The position numbers and the translations under genes are program-made. A DNA stretch of 41,131 bases from Crocinitomicaceae bacterium (lineage in GTDB: Bacteria; Bacteroidota; Bacteroidia; Flavobacteriales_D; Crocinitomicaceae), in the NCBI GenBank assembly GCA_008017065.1, contig SSGT01000035.1, positions 1-41,131 on the forward strand, given 5' to 3'. Each line of letters opens with the position of its first letter. The stretch's first letter is position 1. The notes beneath the pieces are model-generated. The model did no database searches. It was given only the letters and a program-made list of their open reading frames with translations, and had not been told where the DNA came from. Positions 19,934-28,612 of the stretch are shown one piece after another.

Positions 19934-20788
19934 ATGGCCTTCGTTCGAAAAATAGAGACTCAATCGTTGTTGGTAAATGGGAAGCCTGTTCATTTTGCGT
20001 TAAAGAAAATTCAAGACGTGTTGCTGACTTCGTCACACGTTTCGGAAGTGCCGCATCGACATGATTTTTACACCGTTATTTGGATACAAAAAGGAAGCGG
20101 AAATCATCGGATTGATACACACGTTTTCCCAGTAATTCAAAATTCACTTTTTTTCATCCATCCAGAGCAAGTACATCAATTGACGACTTCGGAGGATTCA
20201 ACAGGAATAGCACTGCTTTTTACCCATGATTTTTTAGTTGAAAATGGAATTATTGACGCGTTTATGATGCGCCTGAATTTATTTCACGAAAAAGGAGCCG
20301 CAACACGAATTACCGTTTCAGAAAATGACGCGTACTTGCAGAATTTACGCACGCAAATGGAGCAGTTTTATGTATTAGACGACACTTTCCGATCCGAAAA
20401 ACTGAGTGCTTTGTTGAAGCTATTTTTAATTTATTGCAGTGAGCTAGCGAAAGATCAACTTCCAGCAGCGTGGAAAGAGATGGATGAATATCCGAAAGTA
20501 GTGAACAAGTTTAAAAAATTGGTCGATCAAAAGTACTCGGAGTGGCACAAGGTCAATCAATACGCAGAAAAACTGTTGACTTCTCCAAATTATTTGAACG
20601 AACTCGTCAAAAAACACACGGGAAGATCTGCAAAAGCACATATCCGTAACCGCTTGGTATCGGAGGCAAAGCGGCTGGCGTATTTCACCCATTTATCGAA
20701 TAAGGAAATCGGGTTTCAGCTCGGATTTAATGATCCTTCTCACTTTGCAAAATTTTTGCGTCAGTTTGTTTTGAGCGATAATATTTAA
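19934..20788 (+). CDS. AraC family transcriptional regulator
   Basis: Cupin N-terminus (PHRHDFYTVIWIQKGSGNHRID) and C-terminal HTH (YAEKLLTSPNYLNELVKKHTGRSAKAHIRNRLVSEAKRLAYFTHLSNKEIGFQLGFNDPSHFAKFLRQF). Confidence 0.9.
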   Translation: MAFVRKIETQSLLVNGKPVHFALKKIQDVLLTSSHVSEVPHRHDFYTVIWIQKGSGNHRIDTHVFPVIQNSLFFIHPEQVHQLTTSEDSTGIALLFTHDFLVENGIIDAFMMRLNLFHEKGAATRITVSENDAYLQNLRTQMEQFYVLDDTFRSEKLSALLKLFLIYCSELAKDQLPAAWKEMDEYPKVVNKFKKLVDQKYSEWHKVNQYAEKLLTSPNYLNELVKKHTGRSAKAHIRNRLVSEAKRLAYFTHLSNKEIGFQLGFNDPSHFAKFLRQFVLSDNI

Positions 20789-21650
20789 AAATGCCATTGC
20801 CAAGTACGACAGCAATGATAATGCCTGCCCCGATGTAAAAATTGACATCTAATTTTTGATTTTCTTTCAATATCAAAATCGCCAGAATGATCGTGTAAAC
20901 AGGTTCCAAGTTGATGCTAAGTGAAACGGTAAACGCCCCTAGTTTTTTGACCACATCGATCGTGACTAGAAAAGCGATTGAGGTACAAACAATCCCCAAA
21001 AATAGCAGCCAGCCAAAATCCTCCCACGTTATTTGAAACAGGTGTGCGTTGATTTGATCGTCGAAAAACAAGACGACGGTAAGCAACAGCAATCCAGTAC
21101 CCATTTCGTGAAGCGTTATTGCTGAAGAAGGGACACCGTCCTTGGCCAATCGGGCGTTGAAGACGGAAAAAAATGCCGCGCAAAGCGCAGAAGTCAAACC
21201 AATTCCCAACGCTAGAAAATCTTCGTTTGTAAATTTTTTGGAAACGACGAAGATTCCATAAATCACGATCGCGCCCAAGCCAAATTCAAACCAGGAAAAC
21301 TTCTTTTTCATTACCAACGGCTCAAGCCATGTGACGTGTAAGGTAGTCGTTGACAGACACAAAACGGCGAGTGAAGCAGTTGAGAGGTCGATGGATTTGT
21401 AGAAAGTTACCCAATGTGCAGCTACAATTACCCCGATCAGTAGGGTTGCCAAAAGCTGTTTTTTGTTGGGTATTTTTGTTGGTAAATTCAAGAACTTCAA
21501 CCCGATCATCAACGAAACGAAAGCGATTAAAAAACGGTACCACACGATGTTGAGCGGCGGTAGATCGATTAGTTTACCGAGAATACCCGTAAAACCCCAA
21601 ATAAAAATGATGGAGTGTAATAATATATAGTATTTGTATTTGGCAAACAT
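20727..21650 (-). CDS. EamA/DMT-superfamily permease
   Basis: About 10 TM segments; HSIIFIWGFTGILGKLIDLPPLNIVWYRFLIA; SINLEPVYTIILAILILKE. ATG at 21650 preferred because the tracked start lies inside ispD. Confidence 0.88.
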   Translation of the reverse strand: MFAKYKYYILLHSIIFIWGFTGILGKLIDLPPLNIVWYRFLIAFVSLMIGLKFLNLPTKIPNKKQLLATLLIGVIVAAHWVTFYKSIDLSTASLAVLCLSTTTLHVTWLEPLVMKKKFSWFEFGLGAIVIYGIFVVSKKFTNEDFLALGIGLTSALCAAFFSVFNARLAKDGVPSSAITLHEMGTGLLLLTVVLFFDDQINAHLFQITWEDFGWLLFLGIVCTSIAFLVTIDVVKKLGAFTVSLSINLEPVYTIILAILILKENQKLDVNFYIGAGIIIAVVLGNGIFKYYRSKQTDAKILQSEKDH

Positions 21651-21655
21651 AGCCA

Positions 21656-21663
21656 CAAAATTA
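21656..21663 (-). promoter_or_regulatory. Putative -7 element for eamA, containing the ispD stop codon
   Basis: Minus strand TAATTTTG-TGGCT-ATG; the first three nt are the ispD TAA stop. Confidence 0.45.
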
Positions 21664-22332
21664 GTATAATCTTGCTTGCAGGATTGCTTCGGCAAAAATC
21701 AAATCGGAAGGACTTGTAATTTTGATATTTTCGTCGTTGCCTTCCACGAGATGAATTTGCTCGCCCAATGTTTCTACAAGCGAAGCATCGTCGGTGATCC
21801 CGTCGTGAAATGCTTGTTGGTAGGCCCGTTGGAGCAAGTTTGCTTCAAATACTTGGGGTGTCTGTACCAACCGGTATTCGCTGCGAAGGAGCGCGATTGA
21901 TTGCGTTTGGTCGATTTTTCGAATCGATTCTTTTACGGCAACGACCGGGATGGCATTACCCTTTTCTTCAGCGGTTTGAAAACACCTGGAGAGTGTTGTT
22001 TGACTTGGAAAAGGACGAACGCCGTCGTGCACTGCAATCCATTTTCCGCGCGCGTGAGCCAAGGCATTTTGAATGGAATGGAAACGTTCTTTTCCGCCGG
22101 AGACGACCGTGTGAGGCACCGAAAATTTGTTTTTTTCGCAAATTTCAATCCAATATTGCTGCCAATCTATGGGTAAAGAAACCAAAATTTGTGCCGTGGG
22201 ATCAAATGTATGAAAACAAGAGAGGGTATGAAACAAGATTGGTTTTCCGTTTAGTTCCAGAAATTGTTTGGGAAGTGTGCCGCCCATCCGTTTCCCCATT
22301 CCTCCAGCTGTAATGATGATTGTACGTAACAT
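21661..22332 (-). CDS. ispD: 2-C-methyl-D-erythritol 4-phosphate cytidylyltransferase
   Basis: TIIITAGGMGKRMGGTLPKQFLELNGKPILFHTL; VHDGVRPF; RLVQTPQVFEA; TDDASLVE. Confidence 0.93.
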   Translation of the reverse strand: MLRTIIITAGGMGKRMGGTLPKQFLELNGKPILFHTLSCFHTFDPTAQILVSLPIDWQQYWIEICEKNKFSVPHTVVSGGKERFHSIQNALAHARGKWIAVHDGVRPFPSQTTLSRCFQTAEEKGNAIPVVAVKESIRKIDQTQSIALLRSEYRLVQTPQVFEANLLQRAYQQAFHDGITDDASLVETLGEQIHLVEGNDENIKITSPSDLIFAEAILQARLY

Positions 22333-22360
22333 AGAAATCTAATTTCAAGAATTAAAACCC

Positions 22361-22390
22361 ATAAAAAAAGGTTGCCAATTCTGACAACCT
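22361..22390 (-). terminator. Intrinsic terminator downstream of the DUF6341-like gene
   Basis: Minus strand AGGTTGTCAGAATTGGCAACCTTTTTTT. Confidence 0.75.
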
Positions 22391-22415
22391 AATCTTACTA
22401 TGTGTATCGAATGGA

Positions 22416-22607
22416 TTACTTGATTTTGTTTGGATCTTTTGCAGCAGCTTCATTAAACTTACGTTGCAAATTCAACCAATAGAACAAACCTACGAATCCA
22501 AGAACAATGCATGAGTAATTAAAAATGTTACCAACATTGTCGTAAATCATACCTAAGAAGGATTCTAAACCTCTACCAACGGACCACCAAATTTCTCTTG
22601 AATTCAT
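22416..22607 (-). CDS. Small DUF6341-like membrane protein (about 63 aa)
   Basis: MNSREIWWSVGRGLESFLGMIYDNVGNIFNYSCIVLGFVGLFYWLNLQRKFNEAA: one TM plus charged tail, with an intrinsic terminator downstream. Family name from recall. Confidence 0.6.
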   Translation of the reverse strand: MNSREIWWSVGRGLESFLGMIYDNVGNIFNYSCIVLGFVGLFYWLNLQRKFNEAAAKDPNKIK

Positions 22608-22734
22608 AATTTCTAAATTTTTCCTACCGCAAAGTAAAACAATTTTTGAATAGTAGCTTGCATTTGCGACCAAAAAAATAGAAAAAAACCGATTTCAAAT
22701 TACGGGCGAAGTCGAGCGGGTAGTGAGTTTTCAT

Positions 22735-22742
22735 TAACTTTG
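22735..22742 (+). promoter_or_regulatory. Putative -7 element for the DUF6427-like gene (leaderless candidate)
   Basis: TAACTTTG followed by 5 nt then ATG at 22748. Confidence 0.5.
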
Positions 22743-22747
22743 TCGAA

Positions 22748-23716
22748 ATGATTCGTTTTTTTCTAGGAAATCAGATTTTATCGCTTCTGTTTTTACCATT
22801 GGTAATTGCGGGTTATTCGTTGTTGAACACAGGTGTTCTGGGTATTGAAACGATGTATTTTGAGCTATCAAAATTTGTTGATTTAGGATTGTGGGGAAGA
22901 TTCGAATTGCCCAGTTTTGAATGGATGAAATGGATATCTGGCGTGTTGGTGTTGGTCAATGCGTTGACATTAAATTTCTTGTTCAACACGAATGCGTTTT
23001 ATGAGCGAAACAGTTATATCGTTTCGATCTTGTATATCGTGTTGATGAGTTTTTATCATTCGTTTTACCAGGTTGATGGCGTTTTAATCGCTCATTTTTG
23101 GCTGATTCTTTCTTTGTTTCAGCTGTTTCGACTCGAAAGTAATTTAGACGGTCGCAGAATAGCATTCAATGCGGGATTCTTTTTCGGTTTAGCGGCTAGT
23201 TTTCACCCGTCTTTGATTTTTACTATTCCGCTGCTCTGGATGATGTTGACCCGAATCCGACCGTTCGTGTTTCGAGAAATTCTGCTCGCAACGACTGGTT
23301 TTTTGGTTCCCCTGATTTATGGATTTATTTTGGTTTTTTGGAACGAGAAACAAATTAATTGGAATTTCATCGAAACGGCTGTCAACTATTCGCAAAAGCA
23401 ATTCATTTTTTTGAGTTTCACTGTTTTGTTTTCGATTTCGGCTGTATTGAGCATTTTCGGAATGCGAATCAAGAACGCCAAAAGCTCGATTCGTTTTCGC
23501 AAATTGACAGCGATTATATTTGTGTTTTTGTTGATCGGAATCGCACTCGGAACGGTAGAAATTATTTTTCTGAAACAATACGAATGGTTCAGTTTTAGTA
23601 TGGTTTCGCTCGCGTTGTTTTTGCCGTTTTCGTTTTTTCACAAGTCAACCAATGTTTTTGCAACGTTACTATTTTATGTAACGCTCATTATTTCAGTCAC
23701 GAAATTTTTTATTTAA
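22748..23716 (+). CDS. DUF6427-like polytopic membrane protein
   Basis: 322 aa, about 10 TM segments, N-terminus MIRFFLGNQILSLLFLPLVIAGY; next to DUF6341-like and pur genes. Confidence 0.6.
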   Translation: MIRFFLGNQILSLLFLPLVIAGYSLLNTGVLGIETMYFELSKFVDLGLWGRFELPSFEWMKWISGVLVLVNALTLNFLFNTNAFYERNSYIVSILYIVLMSFYHSFYQVDGVLIAHFWLILSLFQLFRLESNLDGRRIAFNAGFFFGLAASFHPSLIFTIPLLWMMLTRIRPFVFREILLATTGFLVPLIYGFILVFWNEKQINWNFIETAVNYSQKQFIFLSFTVLFSISAVLSIFGMRIKNAKSSIRFRKLTAIIFVFLLIGIALGTVEIIFLKQYEWFSFSMVSLALFLPFSFFHKSTNVFATLLFYVTLIISVTKFFI

Positions 23717-23886
23717 CATAGGGCAATTGTGCCTTTGAAATGACTACTTTTGTAACGATTTTGAGAGCAATTCTTGCTTTGTGAAATAGTTAAAAATAAA
23801 TCGTGTAGATTGACAAGTTCTGAACGTTTTGGTGGGTTCATTGTCGACAGTTGATTGCACAAATAAGATAAAAAATAGATACGGTT

Positions 23887-24573
23887 ATGAAATTTGGTGT
23901 TGTAACTTTTCCTGGTTCGAATTGCGATGAAGACATGGTTTACGTATTGGAAACCTTGATGGGACAAAAAGTAGAAAGACTTTGGCACAAAGATTCAGAT
24001 TTAAAAGGTGTTGATTTTGTGGTGCTTCCCGGAGGATTTTCCTACGGAGATTATTTGCGCTCTGGAGCGATTGCCAAACTTTCTCCAATTATGGGAGAAG
24101 TAATCAAACATGCCAACAAAGGCGGGTATGTTTTGGGTGTATGCAATGGATTTCAAATTTTAACCGAATCCGGATTATTAGACGGTGCGTTGTTGCACAA
24201 CAACAACCAAAAATTCATTTGCAAAAATGTCTTTTTGAAGCCAGCTTCAAACAGCAGTGCCATTACCAAAGACTTGGATTTGAACCGCACGTACCAAATT
24301 CCAATTGCACACGGTGAAGGACGTTTTTATGCATCCGAAGACACGATGAAGAAAATCTACGACAACGATCAAGTGATTTTTAACTACGCTTCTCACGATG
24401 GAATTATAGCGGATGAGTTTAATCCGAACGGTGCGTTGAACAACATCGCAGGTATTCGCAACGTTGGCAAAAATGTTTTCGGAATGATGCCACATCCTGA
24501 ACGAGCGGCAGATGAGGTGTTGAACAACATCGACGGTAAATTGATCTTTGAATCGCTTTTGAAAAACTGCTAG
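23887..24573 (+). CDS. purQ: Phosphoribosylformylglycinamidine synthase subunit PurQ
   Basis: MKFGVVTFPGSNCDEDM; VVLPGGFSYGDYLRSGAIA; VLGVCNGFQIL (catalytic Cys); MMPHPERA. Confidence 0.94.
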   Translation: MKFGVVTFPGSNCDEDMVYVLETLMGQKVERLWHKDSDLKGVDFVVLPGGFSYGDYLRSGAIAKLSPIMGEVIKHANKGGYVLGVCNGFQILTESGLLDGALLHNNNQKFICKNVFLKPASNSSAITKDLDLNRTYQIPIAHGEGRFYASEDTMKKIYDNDQVIFNYASHDGIIADEFNPNGALNNIAGIRNVGKNVFGMMPHPERAADEVLNNIDGKLIFESLLKNC

Positions 24574-24611
24574 TTTTCGCACCGTTACACGTATTATTTC
24601 CAACAAAAATT

Positions 24612-25886
24612 ATGAAAGTTTTATTATTAGGATCAGGAGGAAGAGAACACGCGTTGGCATGGAAAATGGCCAAAAGTTCACAATTGGACACCTTGTTTAT
24701 CGCGCCTGGAAATGCAGGAACTCGAGCTCATGGCACTAATGTTGCGCTGAAACCGACTGATTTTGAAGCTGTAAAAGCATTTGTGCTTGAAAACCAGATT
24801 GAAATGGTGGTTGTTGGACCAGAAGACCCATTGGTTGCAGGGATTTATGATTTTTTTGTAAACGACCCGCAATTGTCCAAAACAGCGGTTATCGGTCCTT
24901 CGAAAGCGGCCGCACAATTGGAAGGAAGCAAGGATTTTGCGAAGGAATTCATGATGCGCCACAACATTCCAACTGCAAAGTATGCTACGTTTACCAAAGA
25001 CACGTTAGAAAAAGGATATGCATTCTTAGAATCCATGAAACCGCCGTATGTTTTAAAAGCAGATGGTTTGGCGGCTGGAAAAGGGGTGTTGATTTTAGAT
25101 ACATTAGCAGAAGCAAAGAAGGAGCTCAAAGCCATGCTTGCCGACGCAAAATTTGGAGATGCGAGTTCACGTGTTGTGATCGAGCAATTTTTGAAGGGAA
25201 TCGAAATGTCATCGTTCGTTATTACCGATGGAGAATCGTACAAAATTTTGCCGGAGGCGAAAGATTACAAACGCGTAGGAGAAGGTGATAAAGGATTAAA
25301 CACCGGAGGTATGGGAGCAATTTCACCCGTTCCATTCGCAGATTCAACTTTTAAAGATAAAATCGAAAACCAAATCATTATTCCAACGGTCAAAGGATTA
25401 AAGGCAGAAGGATTGGTATACAAAGGATTTATTTTCTTTGGAATCATCAATGTGAAAGGTGAACCGTATGTGATTGAATACAATTGCAGAATGGGTGATC
25501 CGGAAACGGAAGTTGTTATTCCGCGTTTGAAGTCAGATTTACTTGATCTGTTTGAAGGTGTTGCTTCCAATACGCTTTCAGAAAGGGATGTTCAATTCGA
25601 CGAGCGAAGTGCAGCAACCGTGATGATGGTTTCTGGAGGATATCCAGAGGCATACAAAACTGGAAAAGTGATCTATGGATTAAATGGAATTACAGACAGT
25701 TTGGTTTTTCACGCAGGTACAAGTGCTGACGGCCCAGCGATTATGTCGGCAGGTGGACGTGTATTGGCGGTTACGTCGTACGGAAAAAATGTTGATAGTG
25801 CTGTTTCACGTTCATACAGAACGATTGAAAACATAGAATTTGAAGATGCATATTTCCGAAAAGACATTGGTTTTGATGTTATTTGA
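24612..25886 (+). CDS. purD: Phosphoribosylamine-glycine ligase
   Basis: MKVLLLGSGGREHALAWKMA; VLKADGLAAGKGVLI; NTGGMGAISPVPF; EYNCRMGDPETEVVIPRL. Confidence 0.96.
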   Translation: MKVLLLGSGGREHALAWKMAKSSQLDTLFIAPGNAGTRAHGTNVALKPTDFEAVKAFVLENQIEMVVVGPEDPLVAGIYDFFVNDPQLSKTAVIGPSKAAAQLEGSKDFAKEFMMRHNIPTAKYATFTKDTLEKGYAFLESMKPPYVLKADGLAAGKGVLILDTLAEAKKELKAMLADAKFGDASSRVVIEQFLKGIEMSSFVITDGESYKILPEAKDYKRVGEGDKGLNTGGMGAISPVPFADSTFKDKIENQIIIPTVKGLKAEGLVYKGFIFFGIINVKGEPYVIEYNCRMGDPETEVVIPRLKSDLLDLFEGVASNTLSERDVQFDERSAATVMMVSGGYPEAYKTGKVIYGLNGITDSLVFHAGTSADGPAIMSAGGRVLAVTSYGKNVDSAVSRSYRTIENIEFEDAYFRKDIGFDVI

Positions 25887-25947
25887 TGCCATGAATAGTT
25901 CGCTTCTTTCAGATTTTTTAGTAACTTTCCACTTGCAAGAATTGTAA

Positions 25948-27207
25948 ATGGACCCTTCTGATCTGATATTAATTTTAAGTACACTCATTTTATCTGCGTT
26001 TTGTTCAGGACTTGAGATCGCTTTTATTTCATCCAATCGTTTAAAAATTGAGTTAGACCGAACAAAGGGATCTTTGAGCGGCAGAATTGTTGGTTATTTT
26101 TACCAAAAAGAGGTCAATTTTATCGCTTCCTTGTCGTTTGGAAATAACATCGCGCTTGTTCTTTTTGGGATTTCTATTGCACGGGTGTTAGACCCTGTTT
26201 TGACGAATTGGGGAGTGACTAACGATACCTTAAGTTTGTTTTTGGAAGTCGTTATCTCCACCATTATCGTACTTATTACCGTTGAATTTTCTCCCAAAGC
26301 AATTTTTCAATTGAACCCCAACGGTTTTATGAAAACATTGGCAGTTCCTGCATTTGTGCTGTATTGCTTGTTGTATATTCCAACTTCGGTTATTTTGTTT
26401 TTTAGCGTTCAGTTTTTGAAACTGTTTCGTATTGAAACAACCAATTCGGAAAAAGTCTTTTCGAAGGTCGATTTGGAGCATTATGTCCAAGATTTGAACC
26501 AACGTTTGAAAGAGGAAGAAGATTTTGGAAACGAAATGCAAATTTTGCAGAATGCATTGGATTTCTCCAAAATACGCGGACGAGATTGCATGGTACCGCG
26601 ACCCGAAATGATTTGCATTGAAGTCAACGACCCGATCGAAAACCTGAGTAAATTATTCATCGAAAAAGGGTTTTCCAAGTTAATTGTTTACCGCGACACC
26701 GTCGACAACATCATCGGCTATGTCCATTCGTTTGAAATGTTTAAGAAACCGACAGCGATTCACCAAATCATGCGGCCAATTGCTTTTGTACCCGAAGCGA
26801 TTCCAGGAAAAGAACTGTTGGAAATGTTTACTAAAAACGCAGCTAACATCGCGGTTGTCGTAGATGAATACGGCGGAACAGCAGGATTGGTAACGATTGA
26901 AGATGTGATCGAAGAAATTTTTGGTGACATTGAAGATGAGCACGACGTGGAAGAGTGGTTGGAAGAAAAAATCAGCGACAACGAGTATCTTTTTTCAGCC
27001 CGTGCGGAGATTGATTACATCAATGATCATCACCAATTAAACTTGCAAGAGTCGGATGAATACGATACGCTTGGTGGACTTGTGATCCATCATTTAGAAT
27101 CGATTCCCGAAGCAGGAACGACATTTAAAATCCCTGGATTTAGCTTCGTAATTGAGGAGGTTTCTGACCGACGAATCGAAGTTGTGCGGCTTTTTGTTGA
27201 AAGTTAA
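25948..27207 (+). CDS. CNNM/hemolysin-family protein (DUF21 + CBS + CorC domains)
   Basis: N-terminal DUF21 TMs (SAFCSGLEIAFISSNRLKIE), CBS region, AVVVDEYGGTAGLVTIEDVIEEIFGDIEDEHD, CorC_HlyC C-terminus. Confidence 0.9.
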   Translation: MDPSDLILILSTLILSAFCSGLEIAFISSNRLKIELDRTKGSLSGRIVGYFYQKEVNFIASLSFGNNIALVLFGISIARVLDPVLTNWGVTNDTLSLFLEVVISTIIVLITVEFSPKAIFQLNPNGFMKTLAVPAFVLYCLLYIPTSVILFFSVQFLKLFRIETTNSEKVFSKVDLEHYVQDLNQRLKEEEDFGNEMQILQNALDFSKIRGRDCMVPRPEMICIEVNDPIENLSKLFIEKGFSKLIVYRDTVDNIIGYVHSFEMFKKPTAIHQIMRPIAFVPEAIPGKELLEMFTKNAANIAVVVDEYGGTAGLVTIEDVIEEIFGDIEDEHDVEEWLEEKISDNEYLFSARAEIDYINDHHQLNLQESDEYDTLGGLVIHHLESIPEAGTTFKIPGFSFVIEEVSDRRIEVVRLFVES

Positions 27208-27284
27208 GCAGCGAAATCCCGTGGTTTTGATTCACAACTTTTGCTAAATCAATCACTTAATTTTTCGTTTCGAGATGAAGTTCC

Positions 27285-27292
27285 TACCTTTG
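27285..27292 (+). promoter_or_regulatory. Putative -7 element for purN (leaderless candidate)
   Basis: TACCTTTG followed by 4 nt then ATG at 27297. Confidence 0.5.
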
Positions 27293-27296
27293 CGCC

Positions 27297-27881
27297 ATGT
27301 CAAAAGTCAAAATTGCCATATTTGCCTCAGGTCAAGGGAGTAACGCCTTGAACATCATCGAACATTTCAAAAATCATCCGCAGATTGAAGTTGGTTTTGT
27401 CTTATCAAACCGATCAGACGCCAACGTGTTGATTGTTGCTGAAAAACGAGGAGTACCAACTTTTTTCGTTCCGAATGGAGCGGTCGAAGCAGGTGCGGAA
27501 CTTGTTGAGATTTGTCGTCAAGCATCGATAGACTTTATCGTTTTGGCTGGATTTCTGCGAAAAATCCCTGCGTGTTTAATTGCATCATTTCCCAATCGAA
27601 TTATGAATATTCATCCTGCCTTATTGCCCAAATTTGGCGGAGTGGGGATGTACGGCAAGCACGTGCACGAAGCCGTATTTCAAGCCCGTGAAGTTGAGAC
27701 AGGGATTACCATCCATTTTGTAAACGAGGTGTTTGACGCAGGACGAAAACTCGCACAATTTCATTGCCGCGTTGAAGCAACAGATACAGTAAACGAAATA
27801 CAACAGAAAGTACAATTGCTCGAGCACATGTATTTTCCAGTTGTCATCGAAAAAACAATTTTAAATTATACCCATGTTTGA
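27297..27881 (+). CDS. purN: Phosphoribosylglycinamide formyltransferase
   Basis: KIAIFASGQGSNALNIIEHF; VLAGFLRKIP; MNIHPALLPKFGGVGMYGKHVHEAV; TGITIHFVNEVFDAG. Confidence 0.95.
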   Translation: MSKVKIAIFASGQGSNALNIIEHFKNHPQIEVGFVLSNRSDANVLIVAEKRGVPTFFVPNGAVEAGAELVEICRQASIDFIVLAGFLRKIPACLIASFPNRIMNIHPALLPKFGGVGMYGKHVHEAVFQAREVETGITIHFVNEVFDAGRKLAQFHCRVEATDTVNEIQQKVQLLEHMYFPVVIEKTILNYTHV

Positions 27882-28467
27882 TTTTTTTGCAGAGTTTGAT
27901 ATCGCCGAGATTTTCAAAGCCGGAATGGTTTTGTTTGCCGTAATAGACATCGTTGGTTCGATTCCAATAATCCTTAAAATCAAAGAACAAGCGGGTGAGA
28001 TCCATGCGTTTCACGCGAGTTCGGTGGCACTTACCATCTTGATTGGTTTCTTGATTTTGGGAGAAAGTATTTTGAGTTTGTTTGGTGTCAATATCGAATC
28101 GTTTGCGGTGGCGGGTTCATTTATCCTGTTTGCGATGAGTTTGGAAATGATTTTAGGAATCCATTTGTTCCGCGACAACACGATTGGTAAAACAGCAAGT
28201 ATTGTTCCGCTTGCATTTCCGATTATCGCTGGAGCGGGAAGTATGACCACCATCATCTCGTTGCGTGCCGAATACGATGCGATCAATATCGTGTTCGCAA
28301 TTTTCATCAACATCACCTTGGTTTATATCGTTTTGAAACTCACCAAACGCATCGAATTGATTTTGGGAGAGGGTGGAATCGCAATCTTGAAAAAAGTGTT
28401 CGGAATCATTCTTTTGGCAATCGCCGTCAAGTTGTTTACAACAAATGTAAAAGCACTTTTCGTGTAG
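27874..28467 (+). CDS. MarC family membrane protein
   Basis: FAVIDIVGSIPIILKIKEQ; PLAFPIIAGAGSMTTIISL; about 6 TMs. Overlaps purN stop by 8 nt. Confidence 0.88.
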   Translation: MFDFFAEFDIAEIFKAGMVLFAVIDIVGSIPIILKIKEQAGEIHAFHASSVALTILIGFLILGESILSLFGVNIESFAVAGSFILFAMSLEMILGIHLFRDNTIGKTASIVPLAFPIIAGAGSMTTIISLRAEYDAINIVFAIFINITLVYIVLKLTKRIELILGEGGIAILKKVFGIILLAIAVKLFTTNVKALFV

Positions 28468-28581
28468 TTTAAATCAATTGATTATCAAGCGTTAACATTT
28501 CCATTTCAGCAGTGCAGTTTTCAGTACTCAATTATCCGAAGAATTCTCCGTTTTTATAGTAGAATTCTCAGTTTTTTGGGC

Positions 28582-28589
28582 TAATTTTG
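28582..28589 (+). promoter_or_regulatory. Putative -7 element for purH
   Basis: TAATTTTG 23 nt upstream of ATG 28613, preceded by a direct repeat (28540-28576). Confidence 0.4.
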
Positions 28590-28612
28590 CACCCTATTTC
28601 ACAACACACATT

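Noticed and set aside
21810-22313. 167-aa plus-strand ORF
   Set aside because: Antisense shadow of ispD, which has clear family motifs.
23717-23886. Purine riboswitch in the purQ leader
   Set aside because: No purine-riboswitch core sequence or P1-P2-P3 arrangement could be recognised; only short weak stems.
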